In this document: positions 11,894 to 23,042 of the stretch, one piece after another | Numbering within the stretch: the first letter of the stretch is position 1 | Layout: each line of letters begins with the position of its first letter | Origin: Leptodontidium sp. MPI-SDFR-AT-0119 | Lineage: Eukaryota; Ascomycota; Leotiomycetes; Helotiales; Leptodontidiaceae | DNA: 64,000 bases | NCBI GenBank assembly: GCA_020726505.1 | Contig: JAHLEZ010000005.1 | Location: 2,170,001 to 2,234,000 of the forward strand | Direction: 5' to 3' | Program-made: the position numbers and the translations under genes | Notes under the pieces: model-generated | Seen by the model: only the letters and a program-made list of their open reading frames with translations | What the model was told of the DNA's origin: nothing | Databases searched by the model: none

Positions 11894-12779
11894 ATGGGAG
11901 ATATCTCACTACCTTCGCCAGGGCCTTTGATCACGCATATTGTGCTGTTTAAGTACAAACCAGATATCACTTGGACGGAATTACAGACGCATTTCGATGT
12001 CTTCCTGCAATTACCAAAGACCTGTCTCAATAAAGAAGGGAAACCATACATGATATCCATGAAAGCTGGTACTCAATCCTCCCAGATCCTCCCTTGTTTG
12101 CTCTTCCACCCTCCCCCTACAGACTAAACGACGGGAATGCTGAGTTCAAGTACAGGCAAGAACCAATCCTGGGAACCCTATTCCAAAGGCCTAACTCACG
12201 GCTTCATCCTCGAATTCGCCTCCCAATCCGACCTCGACTACTACCTCCTCGAAGACCCTATCCACGCCGCATTCTCCCTCGCCGCCAAACCTCTTATCGA
12301 AGATTCCGTCGTCCTAGACATTCACGATAAAGTCCTCTTCGGACCCACACCCACCGCCCCTGCAATCTCCAAATCATACATCGGCTCTTGTCACTGCCAA
12401 TCAATAAAATGGACTGCCATACTCTCAAATTCAGACGCGAAACATATCCTCTGCCACTGCAACACGTGTCAGAAACTCGGTGGGGGACCATACTCACTTA
12501 ACACTATTATTGACCGGGAGGCGTTGAAGATCTTGGAGGGCGAGGAGAAAATGAAAGTATATGTCTATAAAGGCGATTCTGGGAAAGAGGTTAGGTGTTT
12601 TTATTGTGGGAATTGTACGAGTCATGTTTTTCATCAGCAGGAGATTATGGGGGAGAGGATTATTGTGAGGACGATTTTGCTCGAGGGGGGGGGGGGAGTT
12701 AGGTGTTGGTGGGGAGATTTTTGGGGAGGGCAGGTTGGGGTGGGTTGGGGAGTTGGGTAAGGCGCTGGATAATGTTTAG
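11894..12779 (+). CDS. Dabb domain fused to a GFA/CENP-V zinc domain (3' frameshift at G12)
   Basis: Exon 11894-12068, intron 12069-12155 (acceptor TACAG), exon from 12156. Splicing joins MKAG to KNQSWEPYSKGLTHGF, completing a stress-responsive A/B-barrel (Dabb) domain over roughly residues 10-120. A GFA-type domain follows with its zinc-ligand motifs intact: GSCHC, then CHCNTCQKLGGGPYS, then CFYCGNC. GFA proteins include S-(hydroxymethyl)glutathione synthase, but most fungal members have no assigned reaction. In the sequenced frame the protein stops at 12760 after a low-complexity Gly/Trp tail (259 residues). One frame over, after the run of 12 G at 12685-12696, the DNA reads ELGVGGEIFGEGRLGWVGEL and stops at 12777-12779, which looks like a genuine GFA C-terminus. 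Eleven G would give that frame, so the tail is very probably a homopolymer artefact or mutation. Confidence 0.85.
12685..12696 (+). repeat. G12 homopolymer inside a coding region
   Basis: Twelve consecutive G inside the GFA domain coding sequence. The reading frame before it and the conserved-looking frame after it differ by one base. Confidence 0.9.
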
Positions 12780-14374
12780 GGGTTGTAGGTTGTGGATTGT
12801 GGACGGATTGGAATTTGATGATTGAATGTGGATTGAAAACGAGGGCAACTGGCAACAAAAGTTTGTACTTTTATCCCCGCCTCGTTCACTTTCCTGTCGA
12901 AGTGACTCACAATGCGTATTTCATTACTCAATCCCGTGACATGTGTGTCTGACCTCATGGACTTCTCTCATACGCACGAGGTGAAGTTTTCCCGCTTTGC
13001 AACGTAAATCTGTGCATTCCCTTTTCAACCCAGGGCCAACAAGATTCTGTTAAAAGGCCGAGTAGAGTACTTATTCGCTTGAAAGGCAAAATGCTGACAA
13101 AAACAATATGTTCGCTAAATTGGGCTCAATGCCGACCCTCTAAAAGATAAATTTATATTTACCAATCAACTTTCAAGAAGCGAGAAACTTGGGAGAAGTT
13201 CTTAAATATAAAAGAAGAGTTGAATGGAATGAATTATATATCAACCGAAATCAAAACAGGGAGTTTACTGTCAACAAAAAGACTAGAAATGGCAGCAGAA
13301 CAGGACTTTATATCATCCCATCAACAGAAGTGATGTGGATAAAAACATGATCCATTGCTCTACAAGAACCAGATGAACCAACCCTGCGAATTTGGGGTCC
13401 GCTAGGGGGGTGTGAATTCAAAATTCGAGCATCGCGTTCGCCCTTCTTCAACGCCACAGCCTCCGCCTCCCTCCCTCCCTCATGAGGACTTGTTCTGCAA
13501 GGCTGAGACTCTCTCTGGTTCAACACTTCCCATGTCCAGCCCCATATATAGAGAGTTCGTAGACGAAAAAAACAGCTTTGATACCTCGGCACTGCACAGT
13601 GAATTTATGTATTCAAATGAATCATCTAGTCCGAGGTTGAAGGTCGAATGCTAAACTGAAACAGAGCTTTCAGGATACCATCTATAAATGAGTAAGCCGT
13701 CAGAGACAGGAAACACCACTTTCAATGGGGGAGAAGCCCGAATTAAGAATGGGCCGCTTTCTTGTGCTGTGGGGGATACTGTCAATGTTGCTGTAAAAGT
13801 CGGAGTGCGTGAGCCAGGAACTCATCAGACCATTTTTAAACTTTGGTATGCTGGAATATTTCTAAGCTAATTTGGTCCAGAAAAGTGGACTGTGGAGTAT
13901 TTCACTTAAGCCCGAAAGAGATGACAATAGTGAGGTGAATGATAACAGTTATTGAATCTCGAGAGATTCAAAATGGCCACCGATCAATTAGTTAGCTAGT
14001 TTGCTGGACTTCCGAATAATCCGGGAATACGTGATGAAGAATCGTACATTTCCCCCCATGTAACTCACTACCAAGGTCCGGATCATCTAGGGAGCCGGCG
14101 GTGGCGGCCGACACTAAGATACAGCTGTACTTCTTATTGTTATGATCACGAAGGAGGAAAAAATATGTAGCTTTAGCGAGCGAGGGTGTAGGCGAATGAA
14201 TGTCATTTCTCATATTTGAAAGTTCATTCAAAAGGGTATCTCAAGCAAATTCAACTCCCTATCGTCCACAATTTCCCAAAACCAGGACCCAAGACCCAAA
14301 AACGCCACCTCATCCCATCCCAAAGGGAGATCCCATTTTAATTTCATAATCCATGATACCATTCCTTCGATCAA
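12780..14374. other. convergent intergenic region
   Basis: Lies between the 3' ends of the Dabb-GFA gene (+) and the Ser-rich membrane protein gene (-). It holds only open frames under 95 codons and a short CTCC repeat near 13465. Nothing else was recognised. Confidence 0.5.
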
Positions 14375-16241
14375 TCACTCTTTAACCGCCGATTCCCGCC
14401 TCGCCCTCCCTTGCCTCAAACCAGGACTATGCAAAATCGGCACATCATCACCAATAACCTCATCCACAAGCTGATATCTCGGTACCCCATCATCTTCCGT
14501 CCTCCTCTCACTTCTCAATGGGCTCCTGGGCGGAACAGCCCACTCTGGACTCCCACTCCCATCGCCATTCCTCTCCTCAGTCCTCCCTCTTGCCGCACTC
14601 CCCGTCCCTGAAAATGAGTTCGGGCTCGTGGGACCTCGCACGCTTAGACCCCGTGGACTCCACCCCGCGGGTTTGATTGGTACAGGTCCTGATGCGATAC
14701 GAGGTCGCTGTGCGCGTAAAGCTTCGGTCGTTACACCCCAGTCTTGACTGCGTCGTCGTGCTGCTGAGGATCCACCACTGCCGCCTCGAAGGAGCATTGG
14801 CGCTGCTGCTGCTGTGGCTGGCAATTCGCCTGTGTGGATATGCGTGTCTCTTTCCTGGGAAGGTATAGCGTCATTATACCCTCTTGAGAAATCGTCGATT
14901 TCAGACTGAGAGACGAGAGGCGTGGATGCTGTTGGTGGTGGGAGGTACATAGCTTGGAATGTACCAGGCTCGGAACCGGGGTGTGTAGCGCGTGGATAGG
15001 GAGGTGTGAGAGGTGGTGAGGATTGAGCTGGAATACTGGCGTAGGCGTTTGAGTATTGCGTGGGGAATACGCCTGTTGTGTTCGCGCCTCCGCCGTTGGC
15101 TGTCACGGTTGTGACTGTTCGGTTCTGCGACATAGCGCCGAAATCATCGGGGCTATATGGTGCGATTCGCTGGAAGGGTCCGGAAGTTGGGGATGTGCCT
15201 TGACGGTGCTGTGTTATGAATGATCCTGCTCTGTGACCGTTACGCTTGTTTTGCCTCCGGCGACCCCACCAGAGTGCGAAGCCTACGATGGCTGCGAGAC
15301 CGAGAACGGAGCCGATCACTGCCCCTGCTATAGCGCCTTTGTTTTCGCTCTTTTTTGAGGCTTCGGATGTTGAGCTTGATGATGCTTCGGGGGCGGGCGT
15401 CGCTTTTCCAGCTGTTGCGAGAGTTGAAGTTCTTGTTGAGGTAAGGGAGCTTGAGGATCTTGAGCTCAAGGTTGACGTAGATGAAACGCTTGAGCTCAAA
15501 GACGAGGAATCAGATGAAGAGGAAGATGAGAACGAAGAGGAGGATGAAGATGGTGACGATGATGACGAGGCGAAAGAAGTGGCACTACTGCTCGAGGCTG
15601 GTGATGATGTGGTGCTTGCCGCAGCAGAAAATGGACTGAAGTTGACGCCTGTGAAAACCACTTGCAAGAGCACATCCGAAGCTTGACCTTCATAACTCGT
15701 TTCAACAGTCGTAGCATCTTGTGAAGCTCCACAACCATATTGATAATATCCACCTGGATATGTATTCCGGTAGCAAACAGATTCTCCGGAACTACAACAA
15801 TTAGCAGATTCTCCAAATCGTAGACTTGCTCACATACCAAGAATAAATCCCATTATTTTGCATCCCTTCGTTCGGCGACCACCCCACGCTATTTTTATCC
15901 ACACAACTTGTGTATACCCCCGCTGTGCAAGGTCCATCTGTCGTACAGCATCCAACAACTGCGTGTATCGTATCGTGAATGCAGGACGACCCGGCTGAAC
16001 AAAGGGCTGGAGCCGCAGAACTTCCTCCAATCCATCCGCAAATATTCACATCCACCGATTCCCTCTTGAATATATTCGCCGGCACATTGGGAAGAGCCGT
16101 CGGTGCTGGCGACCAAACTGCTTCTCTATAAACATTTGTTTGCTGGGCTCCAGTCCAAGGAAGCGCATTCGTAACGCTGAACGCGAAAGAGAATAGGAGA
16201 AGCATGGACGAAGAAGGCATCGCGAAAAAATTGACAGCCAT
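14375..16241 (-). CDS. Ser-rich single-pass plasma-membrane protein (Mid2/WSC-sensor-like architecture)
   Basis: Two exons on the minus strand: 16241-15838, intron 15837-15792 (GTATGT ... TTGTAG), 15791-14375, giving 606 residues from the ATG at 16241. A second ATG seven codons later (MPSSSM) would also expose the signal peptide (LLLFSFAFSVTNALPW). Order: signal peptide, Cys-containing ectodomain (CGWIGG, CSAGSSC, CCTTDGPC), a long Ser stretch (residues about 200-280), one membrane helix (AIAGAVIGSVLGLAAIVGF) with the stop-transfer GRRRQNKRN, then a cytoplasmic tail of about 270 residues rich in Pro, Ser and Arg. This layout matches fungal cell-wall stress sensors, in which a rigid glycosylated Ser rod links the wall to signalling in the cell. 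I see no definite WSC domain, so the sensor role is inferred from architecture only. Confidence 0.82.
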
Positions 16242-18934
16242 TTGAAAGAACACTAATAATATTTGATTGAGTAAACTGAGGAAAGAAGAATTCAAGAGGA
16301 GACATGACAGATAAGTAATCCGGCTCCAACAGATAGACCGTGGGAGCAATAAGCTCTATCTATTAGAAGCTCGAAGCTCTGTGTGACCGTGCCGCGGAGG
16401 CTGTGGGTTGGTTTTGAGCGCTGGCCTTGTTGGGTGCACGCCCACGGGGAAACGGCCCCAGACACATGCACGGGCATCATTGGATGGCCGGTGGAGGATT
16501 CGACATATACTTGTGACGCAGCCACTCAGCATCCATCATTGCGAGGCTTTGTGAGCTTGTTCTGGGGCTGAGGTGAGGATATGCAGATGGCGGGTGCTGA
16601 GCCACAATCTCACAGGCACCATGAAGGCTCCCTGTCAAGAGTCCTGGGTCTGAGGGTTGTCATTCTGCCTTATGACATGGCCGATCCAAGACAAATTCAA
16701 GAAAATTGAAAACAATGAAACGTGCGATGCCTAGGTATACCGGGATAATGAATGTTAGATATCTTGCACAATGTTGTTGATAGAGCTGTTGGTAGGACTC
16801 TGTCTTTCGGTGGGTTTTTGAGTTGGTTGAAGGTTGAGACGGGGCGGAAGGCTGGGCTGGCGCGAGTTTTAGTGCCTCTCGCTTAGCTCAGGCTCCCGAA
16901 CGGCGGGGAACAGGCTATTTTTATCACCAGTGAGTCCTGGATCCTGGATCCTCACTCAACCTTCACTTCTTTGTTATTCGTTATCTTGAATCCCACCGTC
17001 TTGGTTCAGGACTCGGTTCTCATGCTGTGTTACTGCATCGTTGATACCTATTTTGCGCGACGCAATATGGGAAGTCTCCCAGATGATGTCGATGACTAGA
17101 ATTCAGTAGCGCTTGGCTTCACGATTTGTTACCCATGAGTCCTACCCACCCGAAGACCAGAAGACGCGGGCCTGACCTGATTTGACCTGGTCTTGACTGG
17201 ATCCGTTCGAGTCACTTTGCGAACCTTGGCAGCAGAGACTTATTGCCATTTCTGAGGCCAGATGACAGTCTGGACTCGGAATGCGAAGAATATTCAGTGT
17301 TCTACACTCAAGGCTGATATCGGAGCTGGATCCTGTGCGGGGGCTGAAACTGATATCGCAGCCTCACAAGGTGTCTAAACAGAGATATGTACAAAGTATC
17401 CCACGGAAGTTCCCACCGGCTTGTAACATACGAATTACAAGAGAAGTTGAGCATTAGATTTGATCTTGTGAGCAGAGACCGACTACAGGCAGGCGGAACA
17501 GTTCCATTTGCGGCCCCACCAACCTCATTTCAACATCTCTTTCACACCCAACAATCTCCACTCTCTTAACATCACCATAATACCAATTCCCCACTATCAT
17601 TCTCTTTCTCACATTACTCATACCTCCCGAAGATTCAGCCTCGCGTACCTGTTAGTAGTTTCAGGATTTCTCGGCATGAGATTGGTCCTTTACCCGCCAG
17701 ACAGCCAGGCACAGCCGCTGGCCTGGAACACCGTCTGCATCCTACCACCAACATTCGTACAGCACATGATTAAGTAAACTGCATAACGAGAAACAAGTTG
17801 GGAAAGTTCAAACCAACATCCCTTGCATGGTATGGTCTGCTTGCGGGGAGTCTCGCGAAGTTAGTGGCATTGCCGATTGATGGTCCCTTGATGACATCCC
17901 TTTCAGTTGTTGTAAGTTTCTTCGGTCTTCGTTGCTACCTGTGAAGCAGAAATGAATCTTTGAGATTTACCGGTGTTTTCTTTGGTAGATATTTCACAAC
18001 ATATTCAATGCCTCAATCTTTCACTTTTCGAAGAGCCTTCCCTTGATTTGTCTTCACCTGTGTATCCTGACCTGCCCACGAGCTATCCGTTCATTGTTAC
18101 CATGTTCTTCGCTTAGGTGGTGTGGGTGATTGACGAAGAGGTAGTGCTCAGAAGACGGGCGTCGAATTATTTACTGTGCTTCGCCTCCACAACCCGTACC
18201 CCACGTTTATCTTGGCATAACTTCCTTCTTTTAAAAGTACATACATCAACTGTCAACAAGATCACCGGTGCCCTTTCATCATCGGAATCATCTTCTCTAG
18301 GAGATTAATTACCAACCTTCCCTCCAGATCATTATGGAAGCTTAAACTATCAAATAAATTGGTATATGGATTATATTTATCTCTAGTTCAAGGTAGCCTT
18401 TCTAAATAGCCAGGTATGCCTCGCAAGCTATTCGTCAGCTAAGTATGGACAATCCACCAACCCAAGCCAAGCAACTCATTAAGAGTACAATCTGGCTTGT
18501 TCAATGTGTACACCCTTTTTTTATGATCAAGAAACCCCCGAAGCACTCTCCTAGCTCGCAACCCAAGGGATTCAACGCACTCCGCAGTTGTCTACCGTAG
18601 GCACAGCACTTCACTGCACACCACCCCAGAAACAAACGGTCGATCTCCCATTTCCTTCTCCCAACCAGATCATACGCATCATGATAAATCACTTGGCATA
18701 AACAACCCCAGCGCCTCCTCGCCCGACAAGTCGGGAAAGAGGGGCTGCTCGTCTCGCTTAGCTCCCTCAAAAAGCAATACGTGCAAGGAGCAACCCTTCA
18801 CATGCCGGTCAAGTGACCACGTCGAGCCAAGGCATTGGGCAGGAGAGATTTGATATCAAGTGATTATTGATACCTTGCATCTCTCATATTGCATCGAAAT
18901 AGCCTTTACTAAGGAAGTGATCATCTAAGATGGC
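16242..18934. other. intergenic region, 2.7 kb
   Basis: Contains the promoter of the Ser-rich membrane protein gene and the 3' flank of the 2EXR gene. Open frames are under 95 codons and unsupported. No repeats or RNA genes were recognised. Confidence 0.5.
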
Positions 18935-19819
18935 TTACGACCGCATCATGTCCAACGCCGCCTGCATGTGGTTGCCCGCTCTTGATCCATCAACTGACCC
19001 CTTGGTCGTGGCCTGGGCTTCAAAGTCCTTGGCTAGGATCCTTACGGTAGGGAGTTCGAAGGCCTCGTACTCCCTCTCTAAGTCGCGACATACGTCTTCC
19101 AGGAGGCGCTCCTCGACCATGAAGCTCTGCCGAAAGTAATACCAGATTTTGAGTAAGCGCTCAGGATCGATACGGAGTTCATCGAAGATGACTTTTTCTT
19201 CCTTTTGACGTTTGCTTTCGGTCGATTGATCATGCGGGAGAGAAGAAGCATCGCCCGCTCCTGTGCCATCGGCGTTGAGGATTAGGTTGATTTCGTCTAG
19301 ATGCTTGAAGCTTCGTAGGAAGACAGCCTTGTTGTATGATTCCCAAGGTCGTTTGACGTCGACATTTACATGGTCTATAGCCACACAGCGGACTTGGTCT
19401 AGGAGTCCAGTGGGATCAAGGACCAGCTGACGGAAATCTCGAATTGTTTCGTCGTAGCCCATTTCTTGGTGTCGGGGCATGTAGAGCGTGTCGAGGTAAG
19501 AGTTGAAGTAAGTCCTTGCTGGTTGTGAGGAAGTGCCGAAGGAGAGTGTGTAGATACGGAGAGATTCATGTCTGGATTCTTGGTTGACGGAAAGGAGGGT
19601 TGGAGGTGGTGTTTTACTGTTGAATGAGGATGTAGAGGAGGTGTATGTGAGCGTAACTATGCGGGGGAAGCAAGCTTGCTGCCATATCTTGAGGCGTAGT
19701 TCCGATGGCAGATTCGGGAAGACGGTGAACATCTTGAGGGTGTTGTATTTTGACGGCATTGTGTTTGCGTGTCTGTTTCTTGGAGTGTATGTTTTGTTTG
19801 GGTTCGGTGAGGAAAACAT
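18935..19819 (-). CDS. 2EXR domain-containing protein
   Basis: Single-exon gene of 294 residues on the minus strand. Residues about 31-130 carry the 2EXR hallmark FPNLPSELRLKIWQQACFPR, followed by PTLLSVNQESRHESLRIY and the YFNSYLDTLYMP segment. The C-terminal half is charged and shows no second domain. 2EXR proteins form large families in filamentous ascomycetes; their biochemical role is not established. The ATG at 19819 was taken as start; in-frame ATG codons at residues 21 and 30 are also possible, and the last sits immediately before the domain. No signal peptide or membrane helix is visible. Confidence 0.85.
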   Translation of the reverse strand: MFSSPNPNKTYTPRNRHANTMPSKYNTLKMFTVFPNLPSELRLKIWQQACFPRIVTLTYTSSTSSFNSKTPPPTLLSVNQESRHESLRIYTLSFGTSSQPARTYFNSYLDTLYMPRHQEMGYDETIRDFRQLVLDPTGLLDQVRCVAIDHVNVDVKRPWESYNKAVFLRSFKHLDEINLILNADGTGAGDASSLPHDQSTESKRQKEEKVIFDELRIDPERLLKIWYYFRQSFMVEERLLEDVCRDLEREYEAFELPTVRILAKDFEAQATTKGSVDGSRAGNHMQAALDMMRS

Positions 19820-21220
19820 TGTGGGTGAAAGCCGACGATATATTACAAGATCTCTCTCTGCCCAAGCCGTTCTGTCATCAGTAGCCTTGGGAGTGGAGGC
19901 TGGAGTACGTAGCCAAGGCGCGTATTCCCGGCGTGAGATGCTATTCGCGTGTCCAAGTAGCTAGCTCGCCTTGTATCCAAGAGATAACAATCAGTGGGAT
20001 CGTGACGTATGTAGCTTGGCGTTGAAATTCCGAGTGGAGGTTGATGTGTATAAAAAGCAAGGTGGGAATGCGCCTCCAGTTAAAGAACTTGGTAGGTGGT
20101 GATGCCGACCTGGGGTCTTGTGGTTGTGGCGTGTTAAGAGCGCCTCGTTTCTGGCAATGAGTCGTCGAGGCTGAAAAGAGCGATGCCGTGCATGAAGATC
20201 GGCCAAAATCTCAAATGAAAACGACAGAAAGACAGGAAACGAATGTACGGTGAAGAGAGAAAAGTGACAACGATTCGAACACTGTAGGAAGACAAGAGAG
20301 GAATGGAGAGGGCTATGTATCTGAACCAGATCCTCGGGAGAGGCTCATGAGCGAGTGGGCTTCCACATTGCAGTGGGGAATCGGAAAAAACATCCTGAAT
20401 CCCAGGAACCAGACCTGTCCATGCCGTGTGCAGTGCAGAAGCATCTCATTCGAAAAATCGGGACATGCAGCTCCTGAACTGGTCCAGATCGGGCTCTAGA
20501 AGCTGCTTCCGCTGAGGGTAACCCTGGGCAAAGTGCCGGCGCGAAAAGGGCGCAATGTTTGTGCAAGGAAGGTCCATCGCGCGAGCTGTCATAATGGCCT
20601 GACATTTCGCGAAGACACGGAGGCGATAATATGAATGACACTTGGCATTGGGCAGAGCTGAACATTGAGTTTGTGATTGGGCAGATATGCATTTGTAGAA
20701 GTGATCCTTTGATTATAAGGGGTACCTGAAAGCGACGTCCCGCTTTTGAAGGTGTAAGCTGAGTTGGGTTGATTTGAGTACTGTAGTTCAGAAAAAGGGG
20801 AATGAATGTTGTTTTGTTTGCCCGAGGGAGATGAAGATGAGCCAGGGGCACAGGGTCAAATGATAGCTGCACGCCCAAGTCTCGCTAAAAGGCGCCTGCC
20901 GCCAACATCACCAACCCCGCCAAAACATTTCTACCTATCTATCCATAGCTTCAACACCTCGAGGCCTATCAAGAAATTGATATCAAGAAGAGTTGTATCT
21001 TGACTCTTTACTTGACTCCATACATCAGTCTCCGAGTCTCATCATCATTTCCCTATCTCATCTTCAGTCAAGAAGCGGATGTGACGAGCTTCTTGGAGTG
21101 ACCTGTCAAGCGACAGAATCAAACCAAATTCTCTTCTCCTCCGAAACATTTCCCTCCATCTTCCTGTCTTCTCAACTTCTGCCCCACCACTTTCTCACGT
21201 CTCCCTCCTTTATCCCAGCT
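19820..21220. other. divergent intergenic region
   Basis: Holds the promoters of the divergent 2EXR (-) and queuine transferase (+) genes. A 177-codon open frame on the minus strand (20345-20878) shows no domain or coding character I can defend. The 200 bp before 21221 are pyrimidine-rich. Confidence 0.5.
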
Positions 21221-22558
21221 ATGACAGCTATGGCTCACGCAGTAATGCCGTCGGCGTTGACCTTCGAATTGATTGCGCGTTGTTCAGTACGCCCCCCTTC
21301 CAATATTCTTGGTCGCATCACACTGATCATCACAGACTACCAAAGCTCGAGCTGCGAACCTCACACTCCCCCATGGACCTGTACAGTTACCTCTATTCAT
21401 GCCAGTCGCAACTCAGGCGTCGCTGAAAGGCTTGACACCACAACAATTAGAAGCCACAGGCTGCCGACTCTGTCTGAACAACACGTACCATCTCGGCCTA
21501 AAGCCAGGACAAGAAGTATTAGAGAAGGTTGGCGGAGCGCATAAGCTGCAGGGATGGAAGCACAACATCTTAACTGACAGCGGAGGGTATGCCAACCTCT
21601 CTATCATGCCCAGAAGCATCTCACTGACCAAGAAGCTCTTAGATTCCAGATGGTCAGCTTGCTGAAACTGGCCAACATCACCGAAGAAGGCGTTCGATTC
21701 CTTAGCCCGCACGATGGATCGCCCATGCTCCTCACGCCGGAACATTCTATTTCCTTGCAGAATACGATAGGTAGCGATATCATCATGCAACTCGACGACG
21801 TCCTGGTCACTACTTCGCCGGACGCCAAACGAATGCGTGAAGCTATGGAGCGCAGTGTGCGGTGGCTTGACAGATGTATAGCAGCACATGCGAACCCGAC
21901 TACACAAAATCTATTCTGCATTATACAAGGGGGTTTGGATCTCGAGATGCGGAAAGAGTGCTGCAAGGAGATGGTTGCGAGAGGTACACCAGGCATTGCT
22001 ATAGGTGGCTTGAGTGGTGGGGAGGCAAAGGCGGATTATTGTCGTGTGGTCAACACATGTACAAGTCTCCTCCCGGAACTGAAACCAAGATATGTGATGG
22101 GCATTGGATATCCAGAAGATCTGGTTGTCAGTGTTGCCCTTGGTGCGGATATGTTTGACTGCGTGTGGCCGACCAGGACAGCCAGGTTCGGAAACGCTAT
22201 CACGAAGCATGGAGTTCTGAACTTGAAACATGCTAGGTATGCCAATGATTTTGGCCCAGTGGAGGATGGTTGCGGATGTGTATGCTGTCGGACGGGTGAA
22301 GGTGGGTTGGGGATCACACGTGCATTTGTGCATCACATTGCTGCGAAAGAGACTGTCGGAGCACATCTCCTGACCATACATAATGTGTGGTATCAACTGG
22401 CTCTCATGAGAAGCGTCCGGGAAGCTATCATTGAAGACAGATTCCCGGCTCTTTTGAGAAAGTTCTTCTCGGATCTCCACGGGGGGGATAAAACAAAATA
22501 TCCCGATTGGGCTGTGGAAGCATTGGGAACGGTTGGTGTTGATTTGATGGTAGATTAA
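21221..22558 (+). CDS. QTRT1: queuine tRNA-ribosyltransferase catalytic subunit
   Basis: Three exons: 21221-21286, 21336-21586 and 21643-22558, with introns of 49 and 56 bp, giving 410 residues. The enzyme exchanges guanine for queuine at the wobble position of GUN-anticodon tRNAs. Visible hallmarks are ATQASLKGLTPQQLEATGC, NNTYHLGLKPG, ILTDSGGFQMVSL (pocket Asp), MQLDDVLVTTSPDAKRM, IIQGGLDLEMRKEC, AIGGLSGGEAK, FDCVWPTRTARFG (nucleophile Asp) and a zinc site made from DGCGCVCCR plus a His in LLTIHNVWYQ. Exon 2 joins exon 3 through GG/A TTC CAG, which gives SGGFQM exactly as in the family. In eukaryotes this subunit pairs with QTRT2, which is not in the window. Fungi rely on salvaged queuine. 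Confidence 0.96.
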
Positions 22559-23042
22559 GAGTTTAGAGGTTTGCATTAGAGCAGATACCCGTTAGATGAA
22601 TCAATGATTTATGCTGGAAATGATCTGAAGCTACCCCTCCAAAATTGTTACCAAGCTTCTCGTCCCCTCCATTCAGGGGTAAGACGTCTCCACACCACAG
22701 CAAGGTCAACGAAAGACAACACCTGCATTAGCTGAGGCATACAAACCGGGAATCAAAGGAGCTCCGAAACAACTTGAATGTAAACTCAAAGAAAACAACA
22801 AGACGCTTTCGCGGGTATTTGAGATTTTGTATTTCTGGTGATATCATGCTACATAAGACTGGGGTTACAGGGGTGCGCGTTAGCAGATGCACCTCGTGCA
22901 GCACGCGTAACCTTAGACTAGCAGCTCCTCCAAAATATATCATCACCCATCGACATCCGCCCATCAAAGTAAACAAAGAACACGAATTGACTTATACGGC
23001 AGTTTTTCCGAGGTCGGGCTCACCGCCGCACCCAAAATCGCA
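22559..23042 (+). other. intergenic region between tandem genes
   Basis: Holds the 3' flank of the queuine transferase gene and the promoter of the deacetylase gene. Nothing else was recognised. Confidence 0.5.

Noticed and set aside
15246..15686. 146-codon acidic + frame
   Set aside because: Antisense shadow of the Ser-codon-rich part of the membrane protein gene; poly-Ser codons read as Glu/Asp on the other strand.
20345..20878. 177-codon minus-strand open frame
   Set aside because: No domain, signal peptide or coding-like composition. It lies in the divergent promoter region between the 2EXR and queuine transferase genes.
20993..21544. 183-codon + frame overlapping the queuine transferase start
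   Set aside because: It overlaps exons 1 and 2 of the transferase in another frame; the family motifs lie in the transferase frame.
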